This document shows positions 39,532-47,908 of a stretch of 64,000 bases of DNA, in pieces. The notes beneath the pieces were generated by a model. The model was not told the DNA's origin, did not search any database, and worked only from the letters and a program-made list of their open reading frames with translations. The stretch covers positions 124,001 through 188,000 of the forward strand of contig NZ_DASUCC010000097.1 of the NCBI RefSeq assembly GCF_035762905.1. The letters run 5' to 3'. The stretch comes from DASYTH01 sp035762905 (lineage in GTDB: Bacteria; Actinomycetota; Actinomycetes; Mycobacteriales; Pseudonocardiaceae). The translations under genes and the position numbers were made by a program. Position 1 is the stretch's first letter, and every line of letters starts with the position of its first letter.

Positions 39532-39556
39532 TTCTACGGGTGTGCACCAGTAGAAT
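39532..39556 (+). promoter_or_regulatory. gyrB promoter with 24-bp imperfect palindrome
   Basis: TTCTAC-G-GGTG-TG-CACC-A-GTAGAA (39532-39555) is a near-perfect inverted repeat. Its right arm overlaps TAGAAT (39551-39556), a good -10 box about 48 bases before the gyrB start. No standard -35 is present at the right distance; the left arm takes that place. It could be an operator or a supercoil-sensitive cruciform. Confidence 0.55.
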
Positions 39557-39603
39557 GAAAGGCGGGGGTTACGCCGGATGACGTGCGAGGAGAAACCAGG
39601 CCC

Positions 39604-41580
39604 GTGGCAGCCAAGCAGAACGACTACAACGCGCAGTCAATCACCGTGCTCGAGGGCCTGGAAGCCGTCCGCAAACGGCCAGGCATGTACATCGGCTCCA
39701 CCGGCGAGCGCGGGCTGCACCACCTTGTCTGGGAGGTCGTGGACAACGCGGTCGACGAGGCGATGGCCGGACACGCCACCCGGGTCGAGGTGACCCTGCT
39801 CGCCGACGGCGGCGTGCGGGTGGTCGACGACGGCCGCGGCATCCCGGTGGACATCCACCCGGAGGAGAAGCGTCCGGCCGTCGAGGTCGTGATGACCAAG
39901 CTGCATGCCGGCGGCAAGTTCGACGGCAAGTCCTACGCGGTGTCCGGCGGTCTGCACGGCGTCGGGGTGTCGGTGGTCAACGCGCTGGCCACGGCGCTCC
40001 AGGTGGAGATCCACGTCAACGGCTCGGTGTGGCGCCAGACCTACACGCAGTCCGTGCCGGGTCCGCTGGTCAAGGGCGAGGACACCACGCGTACCGGCAG
40101 CACCGTCACGTTCTGGGCCGACCCGATGGTCTTCGAGACCACCACCTACAACATCGAGACGATCCGGCGCCGGCTGCAGGAGATGGCGTTCCTCAACAAG
40201 GGCCTCACGATCGTCCTGCTGGACCAGCGCAACGGCGACGACGGCACGGCGGAGGAGCCCGACGCCGAGGGCTACGTGGCGAAGGTGAAGGAGTACACGT
40301 TCTGCTATCCGAACGGGCTACAGGACTTCGTCGAGCACCTCAACAAGAGCAAGGACCCGATCCACAAGAAGCTCGTCTCCTATACGGCGGAGGGTGACGG
40401 GCACGCGGTCGAGGTCGCGATGCAGTGGAACTCCGGCTACGTCGAGTCGGTCTACACGTTCGCCAACACGATCAACACGCACGAGGGCGGCACCCACGAG
40501 GAGGGCTTCCGCGCGGCGCTCACCTCGACCGTGAACCGCTACGCGCGGGACAAGAAGCTGCTCAAGGAGAAGGACGCCGCGCTCACCGGCGACGACATCC
40601 GCGAGGGCCTGGCCGCGATCGTCTCGGTCAAGGTCAAGGAGCCCCAGTTCGAGGGCCAGACCAAGACGAAGCTCGGCAACACCGAGGTCAAGTCGTTCGT
40701 GCAGCGGGTGAGCAACGAGTGGCTGGCCGACTGGTTCGAGCGCAACCCGACCGAGGCGCGCACGATCGTCAACAAGGCGGTGCAGTCGGCGCAGGCCCGG
40801 ATGGCGGCCCGCAAGGCGCGCGAGTTGGTGCGCCGCAAGAGCGCAGGCGACCTCGGCGGCCTGCCGGGCAAGCTGGCCGACTGCCGGTCCACCGACCCGG
40901 TCCGCTCGGAGGTTTACATCGTCGAGGGCGACTCCGCGGGCGGCTCGGCCAAGTCCGGTCGCGACTCGATGTTCCAGGCGATCCTGCCGATCCGGGGCAA
41001 GATCATCAACGTGGAGAAGGCGCGGCTCGACCGGGTGCTCAAGAACACCGAGGTCCAGGCGATCATCACCGCGCTGGGCACCGGCATCCACGACGAGTTC
41101 GACATCGCGAAGCTGCGGTACCACAAGGTGGTGCTGATGGCCGACGCCGACGTCGACGGTCAGCACATCCGCACGCTGCTGCTCACCCTGCTGTTCCGGT
41201 TCATGCGTCCGCTGGTCGAGCACGGGCACGTTTTCCTTGCCCAGCCACCGCTCTACAAGATCAAGTGGATGGGCCGGGCCGAGCCCGAGTTCGCCTACTC
41301 CGACCGGGAACGCGACGGCCTGATCGAATCCGGCACGGCCGCGGGCAAGAGGCTGCCCAAGGAAGAGGCCGTGCAGCGGTACAAGGGTCTCGGCGAGATG
41401 AACGCCAAGGAACTCTGGGAGACCACGATGGACCCGGCCAACCGGGTGCTGCTGCAGGTCACCCTGGACGACGCCGCCACCGCCGACGAACTGTTCTCGA
41501 TCCTGATGGGCGAGGACGTGGATTCGCGCCGGTCGTTCATCACCCGCAACGCCAAGGATGTCCGCTTCCTCGACGTGTGA
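39604..41580 (+). CDS. gyrB: DNA gyrase subunit B
   Basis: ATPase subunit of gyrase, 658 residues. GHKL motifs are VWEVVDNAVDEAMAG, VVDDGRGIPV and SGGLHGVGVSVVNAL. The TOPRIM region has the EGDSAGGSAKSGRDS motif, and the metal-binding DADVDGQH follows. The ending MGEDVDSRRSFITRNAKDVRFLDV is standard. GTG at 39604 matches other actinobacterial GyrB starts; a GTG seven codons earlier overlaps the GAGGAG ribosome binding site. gyrA follows after 202 bases. Confidence 0.98.
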   Translation: MAAKQNDYNAQSITVLEGLEAVRKRPGMYIGSTGERGLHHLVWEVVDNAVDEAMAGHATRVEVTLLADGGVRVVDDGRGIPVDIHPEEKRPAVEVVMTKLHAGGKFDGKSYAVSGGLHGVGVSVVNALATALQVEIHVNGSVWRQTYTQSVPGPLVKGEDTTRTGSTVTFWADPMVFETTTYNIETIRRRLQEMAFLNKGLTIVLLDQRNGDDGTAEEPDAEGYVAKVKEYTFCYPNGLQDFVEHLNKSKDPIHKKLVSYTAEGDGHAVEVAMQWNSGYVESVYTFANTINTHEGGTHEEGFRAALTSTVNRYARDKKLLKEKDAALTGDDIREGLAAIVSVKVKEPQFEGQTKTKLGNTEVKSFVQRVSNEWLADWFERNPTEARTIVNKAVQSAQARMAARKARELVRRKSAGDLGGLPGKLADCRSTDPVRSEVYIVEGDSAGGSAKSGRDSMFQAILPIRGKIINVEKARLDRVLKNTEVQAIITALGTGIHDEFDIAKLRYHKVVLMADADVDGQHIRTLLLTLLFRFMRPLVEHGHVFLAQPPLYKIKWMGRAEPEFAYSDRERDGLIESGTAAGKRLPKEEAVQRYKGLGEMNAKELWETTMDPANRVLLQVTLDDAATADELFSILMGEDVDSRRSFITRNAKDVRFLDV

Positions 41581-41713
41581 GCAAGGAAGTTCCGGTCCGA
41601 CCGGAAATGATGAGGATCAACAAGAACTCGTCGGCCGCCATTCGGGCCGGTGCCGCGCCCATTGTCCGATGGAACACCCCGTGGGTCGTGGTATGCACAC
41701 TGACCTGCGGCGA

Positions 41714-41719
41714 TAAAAT
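41714..41719 (+). promoter_or_regulatory. Candidate -10 for a separate gyrA promoter
   Basis: TAAAAT, embedded in the GC-rich gyrB-gyrA gap, stands out as a -10 box about 64 bases before the gyrA ATG. There is no convincing -35. The gap otherwise shows only a GAGAGGA ribosome binding site. Confidence 0.35.
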
Positions 41720-41782
41720 CGGGGGGTTGGGTGCGTTCGGGCCTGTCAGCCGGGTGGGCACCCCAACCTCGAGAGGAATCCC

Positions 41783-44329
41783 ATGACGGACACGCTCGAC
41801 CCCGCTGCCCCTGTCGGACCGCCGTCCGGCGGAGACCGCACCGAGCCGGTCGACATCCAGCAGGAGATGCAGCGTTCCTACATCGACTACGCGATGAGCG
41901 TGATCGTCGGTCGGGCGCTGCCGCTGGTGGAGGACGGGCTCAAGCCGGTGCACCGGCGGGTGCTGCACTCGATGGGCGAGAACGGCATGCGGCCGGAGCG
42001 CAGCTATGTCAAATGCGCCCGGGTGGTCGGCGACGTCATCGGCAACTATCACCCGCACAACGACGCCGCGATCTACGACGCCCTGGTCCGGCTGGCCCAG
42101 CCCTGGTCGCTGCGCTATCCGCTGATCGACGGGCAGGGCAACTTCGGCTCGCGCGGCAACGACCCGGCAGCGGCCATGCGCTACACCGAGTGCCGGCTGA
42201 CGCCGCTGGCCATGGCGATGCTGCAGGACATCGACGAGGACACCGTCGACTTCTCGCCGAACTACGACAACCGCACCCAGGAGCCGGATGTCCTGCCGTC
42301 CCGGGTGCCCAACCTGCTGATCAACGGCAGCAGCGGCATCGCCGTCGGGATGGCCACCAACGTCCCGCCGCACAACCTGCGCGAGGTCGGCGAAGGCGTG
42401 GTCTGGGCGCTGGAGAACGCGGAGGCGAGCGACGACGAGTTGCTCGCCGCCCTCATGCAGCGCATCAAGGGCCCGGACTTCCCGACCGCCGCGCTCATCG
42501 TCGGCCACGACGGGATCGAGCAGGCCTACCGCACCGGTCGCGGGTCGGTCCGGATGCGCGCGGTGGTCGAGGTCGAGGAGGACGCCAAGGGCCGCACGAT
42601 CCTGGTCGTCTCCGAGTTGCCCTACCAGGTCAACCCGGACAACCTCATCGAGTCGATCGCCGGCCTGGTTCGGGACGGCAAGCTGGGCGGTATCGCCGAG
42701 ATCAACGACGAGTCGTCGGACCGGATCGGCATGCGGATCGTGATCACGCTGCGCCGGGACGCGGTCGCCAAGGTGGTGATGAACAACCTCTACAAGCACA
42801 CCCAGCTGCAGCACAACTTCGGCGTGAACATGCTGGCGCTGGTCGACGGCGTGCCGCGGACGCTGCGCCTGGATCAGATGATCCGGCACTACGTGCGACA
42901 CCAGATCGAGGTCATCGTCCGGCGCACCCGGTACCGGCTGCGCAAGGCCGAGGAACGGGCGCACATCCTGCGTGGTCTGGTCAAGGCGCTGGACGCCCTC
43001 GACGAGGTCATCGCCCTGATCCGGCGCTCGCCGACGGTCGACATCGCCCGCACCGGCTTGATGGAGCTGCTCGACGTCGACGAGATCCAGGCCAACGCGA
43101 TCCTGGAGATGCAGCTGCGCCGGCTGGCCGCCCTGGAGCGCCAGAAGATCATCGACGAGCTGGCCGAGATCGAGCGGATCATCGCCGACCTGCAGGACAT
43201 CCTGGCCAGCCCGGAGCGGCAGCGGTCGATCGTCCGCGACGAGCTGATGGAGATCGTCGAGAAGCACGGCGACGACCGGCGCACCAAGATCATTCCGTTC
43301 GGCGGGGACGTGTCCGTCGAGGACCTGATCGCGGTCGAGGACGTCGTGGTCACGATCACCCGGACCGGCTACGCCAAGCGCACCAAGACCGACCTGTACC
43401 GGGCGCAGAAGCGCGGCGGCAAGGGCGTGCAGGGCGCCGGGCTCAAACAGGACGACATCGTGGCGCACTTCTTCGTGTGCTCTACGCACGACTGGATCCT
43501 GTTCTTCACCAACAAGGGCCGGGTGTACCGGGCCAAGGCCTACGAACTGCCCGAGGCCAGCCGCAACGCCCGCGGCCAGCACGTGGCCAACCTGCTGGCG
43601 TTCCAACCGGACGAGCACATCGCACAGGTCATCCAGATCAAGGACTACGCCGCAGCGCCGTACCTGGTGCTCGCCACCCGCAGCGGCCTGGTCAAGAAGA
43701 GCAAGCTTTCCGACTTCGACTCCAACCGGTCCGGCGGTCTGATCGGGATCAACCTGCGGGAGGAGGACGAGCTGGTCGGTGCCGTGCTGTGCTCGGCCGA
43801 CGACGATCTGTTGCTGGTTTCCGCCGGCGGGCAGTCGATCCGGTTCCGCGCCACCGATGAGGCGCTGCGCCCGATGGGCCGGGCCACGTCCGGCGTGCTG
43901 GGTATGCGATTCAACACCGGTGACGAGCTACTCACCCTCGGAGTGGTCCGGGAAAGTACGTTCGTGCTGGTCGCGACGGATGGCGGGTACGCGAAGCGGA
44001 CTCCGATCGAGGAGTACTCGGTGCAGGGCCGGGGCGGAAAGGGCGTGCTCACCGTTCAGTACGACCGCAGGCGTGGCAGGCTAGTGGGGGCGCTCATCGT
44101 CGATCTCGACGACGAGCTGTTCGCCATCACCTCGGCGGGCGGGGTCATCCGGACCACGGCCAAAGAGGTACGCAAGGCCGGCAGGCAGACGAAGGGTGTG
44201 CGGTTGATGAACCTCGGCGAAGGGGCGACCCTCGTCGCGATCGCACGGAGTGCGGACGAACCGTCCGACGCCACCGGCAACGAAACGGCTTCCGGCGATA
44301 CCGACGCCGCCGGAGAACCGGGTAAGTAG
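41783..44329 (+). CDS. gyrA: DNA gyrase subunit A
   Basis: DNA-cutting subunit of gyrase, 848 residues. The catalytic tyrosine is Tyr134 in AAAMRYTECRLTP. The breakage-reunion domain spans about 30-500, followed by six C-terminal beta-pinwheel blades with the GyrA box QGRGGKG near 755. The quinolone-resistance segment reads HPHNDAAIYD at about residues 90-99: Asn93 replaces the usual Gly, and Ala95 stands at the E. coli Ser83 position. The last 30 residues are Asp/Glu/Thr-rich. ATG with GAGAGGA. Confidence 0.98.
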   Translation: MTDTLDPAAPVGPPSGGDRTEPVDIQQEMQRSYIDYAMSVIVGRALPLVEDGLKPVHRRVLHSMGENGMRPERSYVKCARVVGDVIGNYHPHNDAAIYDALVRLAQPWSLRYPLIDGQGNFGSRGNDPAAAMRYTECRLTPLAMAMLQDIDEDTVDFSPNYDNRTQEPDVLPSRVPNLLINGSSGIAVGMATNVPPHNLREVGEGVVWALENAEASDDELLAALMQRIKGPDFPTAALIVGHDGIEQAYRTGRGSVRMRAVVEVEEDAKGRTILVVSELPYQVNPDNLIESIAGLVRDGKLGGIAEINDESSDRIGMRIVITLRRDAVAKVVMNNLYKHTQLQHNFGVNMLALVDGVPRTLRLDQMIRHYVRHQIEVIVRRTRYRLRKAEERAHILRGLVKALDALDEVIALIRRSPTVDIARTGLMELLDVDEIQANAILEMQLRRLAALERQKIIDELAEIERIIADLQDILASPERQRSIVRDELMEIVEKHGDDRRTKIIPFGGDVSVEDLIAVEDVVVTITRTGYAKRTKTDLYRAQKRGGKGVQGAGLKQDDIVAHFFVCSTHDWILFFTNKGRVYRAKAYELPEASRNARGQHVANLLAFQPDEHIAQVIQIKDYAAAPYLVLATRSGLVKKSKLSDFDSNRSGGLIGINLREEDELVGAVLCSADDDLLLVSAGGQSIRFRATDEALRPMGRATSGVLGMRFNTGDELLTLGVVRESTFVLVATDGGYAKRTPIEEYSVQGRGGKGVLTVQYDRRRGRLVGALIVDLDDELFAITSAGGVIRTTAKEVRKAGRQTKGVRLMNLGEGATLVAIARSADEPSDATGNETASGDTDAAGEPGK

Positions 44330-44341
44330 GCAGGGGAGCAC

Positions 44342-45319
44342 GTGACAGCATCGGAGAAGCCGGGCCGCAATGGCCAGGGCAATGGCGCACCGGAGCCGGA
44401 CCGGACCACCGTGCTGGCCGCCAAGGCCGAGGACGCCAAGGCGAAGTCCTCGCCCGGCGGCGCCGACCTGTTCGAGCCCGGTACCCGGGAGGACCCGAAC
44501 GGCACCACCGTGCCCACCCCGGCCGAGGAGTTGGAGGTGGCGCACGCGACGCCGCCGCCGTGGCAGCGGATGCCGGGCGCGAACGTCGAGTCCGCGTTCG
44601 CCCGCCCGGCCCCGCCCGCCGTTCCCGGTCCACCCGCACCGGCCGGTCCGGCCGGAGGGGACGAGACCGCGATCGACGAGGAGACCACCCGGATCGACGA
44701 CATCGGCCGGCTGGACACTCCGGCGGTCCCTGACCGTCCGGTGGTCACCGGTACCGCCGCCCCCCGCGTCTTCGTCGATGACGACACGGACACCGACACC
44801 CCGCCCGACGGCTTCCCCGCGCCCGCCGGCTTCCCGCCGCCCCGAACCACCGCCCACATGGCACACCCCACGGTCACCACCGGCCCAACCCGGGCGATCA
44901 ACCTGGGACCGGTCGGCAGCGCCGCACCGCCCAACGTCATGCGCCGCCCCGGCCGCGGGCCGCGCCGGGCCAACCTGCAGATCAAGCGATTCGATCCCTG
45001 GTCGGTCCTCAAGCTCTCCCTGGTGCTCGGCGTCGCCCTGTTCTTCGTCTGGCTCGTCGCCGTCGGCGCCCTCTACGCGGTGCTCGACGGCATGGGCGTC
45101 TGGGACAAGATCAACGGTATCTCCACCGATCTGCTGCAGAGCGCCGAGTCCAGCTCCGAGCCGCTGATCAGCGCCGGTCGCGTGTTCGGCATCGCCGCGA
45201 TCGTCGGCGCCGTCAACATCGTCCTGTTCAGCGCCCTGGCGACGGTTGGCGCTTTCGTCTACAACGTCTCCGCCGACCTCGCCGGCGGCCTCGAAGTCAC
45301 CCTCGCCGAACGCGAATAG
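44342..45319 (+). CDS. DUF3566 membrane protein (Rv0007-like)
   Basis: Protein of 325 residues downstream of gyrA. About 200 N-terminal residues are Pro/Ala/Thr/Asp-rich and probably disordered. The C-terminal 110 form the DUF3566 domain with two transmembrane helices (VLKLSLVLGVALFFVWLVAVGALYAVL and IAAIVGAVNIVLFSALATVGAFVY). Position after gyrA is conserved in actinobacteria (Rv0007). Function unknown. GTG start with GGGAGCAC close by. Confidence 0.88.
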   Translation: MTASEKPGRNGQGNGAPEPDRTTVLAAKAEDAKAKSSPGGADLFEPGTREDPNGTTVPTPAEELEVAHATPPPWQRMPGANVESAFARPAPPAVPGPPAPAGPAGGDETAIDEETTRIDDIGRLDTPAVPDRPVVTGTAAPRVFVDDDTDTDTPPDGFPAPAGFPPPRTTAHMAHPTVTTGPTRAINLGPVGSAAPPNVMRRPGRGPRRANLQIKRFDPWSVLKLSLVLGVALFFVWLVAVGALYAVLDGMGVWDKINGISTDLLQSAESSSEPLISAGRVFGIAAIVGAVNIVLFSALATVGAFVYNVSADLAGGLEVTLAERE

Positions 45320-45327
45320 GATCTGGT

Positions 45328-45357
45328 TTGAGCCCTCACGAACCCGTGAGGTAGCCT
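45328..45357 (+). promoter_or_regulatory. Promoter of tRNA-Ile with a palindrome filling its spacer
   Basis: TTGAGC (45328-45333) and TAGCCT (45352-45357) are separated by 18 bases that are exactly CCTCAC-GAACCC-GTGAGG, a 6-bp inverted repeat. Start of transcription would be near 45364, 8 bases before the tRNA. The hairpin may equally serve as terminator for DUF3566. Confidence 0.5.
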
Positions 45358-45371
45358 CGTCGGCGCGGTAC

Positions 45372-45445
45372 GGGCCTATAGCTCAGACGGTTAGAGCGCT
45401 TCGCTGATAACGAAGAGGTCGGAGGTTCAAGTCCTCCTAGGCCCA
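45372..45445 (+). tRNA. ileT: tRNA-Ile (GAT anticodon)
   Basis: 74-base cloverleaf: acceptor GGGCCTA pairs with TAGGCCC, the D-arm has AGCTCAGACGGTTAGAGC, the anticodon loop is CTGATAA (anticodon GAT), and the T-arm has GGAGGTTCAAGTCCTCC. The discriminator is A, and CCA is not encoded. Location after gyrA matches ileT in mycobacteria. Confidence 0.97.
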
Positions 45446-45557
45446 CCCTCCCCCAAACCCCCGGAACCCCGTCCCGGGCATGTGGCAAACTGAGGCCCTA
45501 CCAGGCACACCCGTGGAATTCACGGGTGCGAGGTGTCATGCCAAGGAGGCACACAAG

Positions 45558-45683
45558 GTGAAGAAGCTGCTGGTACTCGCGGTCGCCGTCGGCGGGGTCC
45601 TCCTGCTGCTGCGCCGCAAGAGCGCCGCCAAGGCCGAAGCCGACCTGTGGCGCGAGGCCACCGCCCCCGGCGACAAGGCCTGA
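45558..45683 (+). CDS. DLW-39 family small membrane protein
   Basis: 41-residue protein with a single transmembrane helix (LLVLAVAVGGVLLLL) followed by basic residues and the family's DLW motif (AEADLWREAT). GTG start with AAGGAGG 8 bases upstream, one of the best ribosome binding sites here. Always found between the tRNA-Ile and tRNA-Ala genes in related genomes. Function unknown. Confidence 0.88.
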   Translation: MKKLLVLAVAVGGVLLLLRRKSAAKAEADLWREATAPGDKA

Positions 45684-45690
45684 CCCCCAG

Positions 45691-45710
45691 GTGCGGGCCC
45701 ACACCCGCAC
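45691..45710 (+). terminator. Hairpin between DLW-39 and tRNA-Ala
   Basis: GTGCGGG pairs with CCCGCAC (7 bp) around CCCACA, beginning 8 bases after the DLW-39 stop codon. No T-run. It may end that transcript before tRNA-Ala. Confidence 0.45.
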
Positions 45711-45717
45711 CCACCCC

Positions 45718-45790
45718 GGGGACGTAGCTCAATTGGCAGAGCACTGCCTTTGCAAGGCAGGGGTTAGGGGTTCGATTCCCCTCGTCTCCA
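45718..45790 (+). tRNA. alaT: tRNA-Ala (TGC anticodon)
   Basis: 73-base cloverleaf: acceptor GGGGACG pairs with CGTCTCC (one G-T pair), the anticodon loop is TTTGCAA (TGC), and the T-arm has AGGGGTTCGATTCCCCT. The discriminator is A, without an encoded CCA. Confidence 0.97.
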
Positions 45791-45855
45791 CCTAACCGTG
45801 GTTGTGCTTGGTTCGAGACTGCCGTTCCGGGGCGTCTGGTTGACTGGTGGTCGTT

Positions 45856-46401
45856 ATGAGACGAGCTGTGATCTTCGTGGCCCTGGTGGTGGGGTTGGTT
45901 GGGTGTGCGGGGCCGCAGGTGGTGGTGGGGACGCCGGGGGCGGTTGCGGGGGACGGGGGGTCCAGCGGGGCGGTGACGCCGACGAGTGTTGGGCCGCCGG
46001 CCAGTCCGGAGCCGGTGCGGGATGGTGCCTGTCCGTATCTGGAGAAGGCGTTCGTCGAGGATGCGAACGGGCAGCGGGTGGGGAAGGTGCGGGTGTCGGT
46101 GGATGAGCCGAACCCGGCGTGCTTCTTCTATCGGAGTGACGGGCGGGTGCAGCTGACCACCCAGGTGTACGTGGGGGATGAGGGGGTTGCGAAGGCGTTG
46201 GTGGACCGCGCGGCACCGGTGGACACCGCGAACCCGGCGGAGCTGCCGGCCGGGTGGACCGGGGGGTCGCAGTCGACCGATGCCGGTGCCGTGTTCGCGG
46301 TGGCCAAGGGTGGCGCGGCGGTGGTGATCACGACCAATCAGGCGCAGACCATCAAGGCCAAGCGGGTGGCCGAGAAGACCATCGCCGCGCTCGGGCTATA
46401 G
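45856..46401 (+). CDS. Putative lipoprotein, DUF2020-like
   Basis: Protein of about 181 residues with a lipoprotein signal peptide (RRAVIFVALVVGLVGC; lipobox LVGC, lipidated Cys about residue 17). A Gly/Ser/Pro linker precedes an outer domain of about 120 residues with two Cys (GACPYLEK, NPACFFYR). The pattern resembles the DUF2020 group. Codon use is odd: GGG, GGT and GTG are frequent and the coding strand is strongly G-rich, unlike neighbouring genes, with a four-run G-quadruplex motif in the linker. Start could be ATG 45856 or GTG 45847. Confidence 0.65.
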   Translation: MRRAVIFVALVVGLVGCAGPQVVVGTPGAVAGDGGSSGAVTPTSVGPPASPEPVRDGACPYLEKAFVEDANGQRVGKVRVSVDEPNPACFFYRSDGRVQLTTQVYVGDEGVAKALVDRAAPVDTANPAELPAGWTGGSQSTDAGAVFAVAKGGAAVVITTNQAQTIKAKRVAEKTIAALGL

Positions 46402-46417
46402 GGCGAGACCGGAGCCG

Positions 46418-47272
46418 TCAGTTGCTCTTGGGGGAGGCCTTCGGTTTGGACTGCCCGTTGCGGTGGCCGTCGCCCGTGTCAGCTTCGGCCGGTTTGTCGG
46501 CCTTTTCTGCCGCCTTGGGGGCGGAGGTGGCAGAGGTTCCGGCCGGCTTGGTGGCCGCCGCCGGCTTGGGGGGAGCCGACGGAGTACCGGACGGGGTGGC
46601 CGGGCGGGGTGGTGCGGACTGGGGGGCCGGCTCGTGGTGGCGGGCGCGGCGCAGGTAGGCGACGCCGGCGCCGAGGCCGACGACGAGCACCACAAAGGGC
46701 CAGCGGCGGCGATGTTTGCGGCCACCGGCCGATTTGAGGTCCTTCTTGGCGGCCTTCAACTCTTTCTTCGCGGCCTGCGCGGCGGCCTTGAGGTCCGCCT
46801 TGGTGGCGGCGACGGCCTGGACACCCGCGGCGGTCTTGGCGGCGGTCTTGGCGCGGATCGCCTCGGCCTGCTTGGTCATGCCGCGGCGGGCCCGCTTGGC
46901 TTCCTGCTTGGCGCGCTTGAGCTCGGCCTTGGTCACGCGGACCGGCTTGGAGTTCTTGGCCTGCTTGCGGGCCTGCTTGGCCGCCTTGGCCAGTTCCTTG
47001 CGGGTGTGCTTGGCCGTGCGGGCGAGCTTGCGCCGGGTCCGCCGGGTGGTCTTGGCCATTTCGTCGCGGGCGACCTGGGTGCCCTCGGCGATCGCCGCGC
47101 CCAACTGCTGGGGCCCTACGCCGTGCTCGGTCAGCTTCTGCTCGGCGGCCGCGGCCGCCTTCGCGGTCGCGTCGGCGCCGGCCTGGCCGGCTCGGCGGAC
47201 CACGTCCAGGCTCGCCACAACGGCCTTTCCGACCGCTTCTCCGGCCCGAGTCATCGCCTTCACCTCGTCCAT
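46418..47272 (-). CDS. Lys/Ala-rich single-span membrane protein at the cwsA locus
   Basis: Protein of about 284 residues. The first 190 are extremely rich in Ala, Lys and Arg, with histone-H1-like stretches such as AELKRAKQEAKRARRG and ADLKAAAQAAKKELKAAKKDLK. One transmembrane helix near 198-215 (FVVLVVGLGAGVAYL) is followed by a Pro/Ala/Lys-rich tail. In M. tuberculosis the same place holds CwsA (Rv0008c), a single-span protein that binds CrgA and Wag31; the TM and Pro-rich tail are similar, but the basic region is not. Start at ATG 47272, with ATG 47254 possible. Confidence 0.7.
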   Translation of the reverse strand: MDEVKAMTRAGEAVGKAVVASLDVVRRAGQAGADATAKAAAAAEQKLTEHGVGPQQLGAAIAEGTQVARDEMAKTTRRTRRKLARTAKHTRKELAKAAKQARKQAKNSKPVRVTKAELKRAKQEAKRARRGMTKQAEAIRAKTAAKTAAGVQAVAATKADLKAAAQAAKKELKAAKKDLKSAGGRKHRRRWPFVVLVVGLGAGVAYLRRARHHEPAPQSAPPRPATPSGTPSAPPKPAAATKPAGTSATSAPKAAEKADKPAEADTGDGHRNGQSKPKASPKSN

Positions 47273-47353
47273 CGTGTGTGCTCCAGACAACTCAGTGACA
47301 TATCCATCCTGCCCCCATCGGTCGGATCTTGCCCAAGATGGCACGATGACCTG

Positions 47354-47902
47354 GTGGCAGAGAGCTTTGTAGGTAAGAAAGTGGTCGCGACCCTGCACAC
47401 CTCGCAAGGAGACATCAAGGTCAACCTCCTACCGGACCACGCCCCGAAGACCGTGGCCAACTTCGTCGGTCTGGCCGAGGGCACTCAGGAGTACTCCCCG
47501 GCCAACGCCAAGGGCGAGCCGACCGGACCGTACTACGACGGATCGATCTTCCATCGAGTGATCGACGGGTTCATGATCCAGGGCGGCGACCCCACCGGGA
47601 CCGGCCGTGGCGGCCCCGGTTACAACTTCAAGGACGAGTTCCACCCAGAGCTCCAGTTCAATCGTCCTTACCTGCTCGCAATGGCCAACCCGGGCCGGCC
47701 GAACATGAACGGCTCGCAGTTCTTCATCACGGTGGCGCCAACGACGTGGCTCAACTTCAAGCACACGATCTTCGGTGAGGTCGCCGACCAGCAGTCCCGT
47801 GGCGTGGTGGACGCGATCGCGCGGGCCAAGACGTCGGGTGGTGACCGCCCGGTCGACGACGTGGTGATCGAGCGCGTCACCATCGATCGCGGCCAAGGCT
47901 GA
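47354..47902 (+). CDS. ppiA: Peptidyl-prolyl cis-trans isomerase, cyclophilin type
   Basis: Cytosolic cyclophilin of 182 residues. Catalytic and cyclosporin-site residues are in FHRVIDGFMIQGGDPTGTGRGGPGY and MANPGRPNMNGSQFFI, with WLNFKHTIFGEV. Same place as Rv0009 in M. tuberculosis. GTG start without a clear ribosome binding site; CACGAT 6 bases upstream suggests a leaderless transcript. The rhomboid gene follows after 6 bases. Confidence 0.95.
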   Translation: MAESFVGKKVVATLHTSQGDIKVNLLPDHAPKTVANFVGLAEGTQEYSPANAKGEPTGPYYDGSIFHRVIDGFMIQGGDPTGTGRGGPGYNFKDEFHPELQFNRPYLLAMANPGRPNMNGSQFFITVAPTTWLNFKHTIFGEVADQQSRGVVDAIARAKTSGGDRPVDDVVIERVTIDRGQG

Positions 47903-47908
47903 GCCCGC

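Noticed and set aside
45446..45557. Long form of DLW-39 from ATG 45480
   Set aside because: A strong AAGGAGG precedes the GTG at 45558, and the extra residues do not belong to the family.
45786..45835. Possible third copy of the dispersed repeat after tRNA-Ala
   Set aside because: Only a short GGTTCGAGACT-like match; the hairpin and left part are missing.
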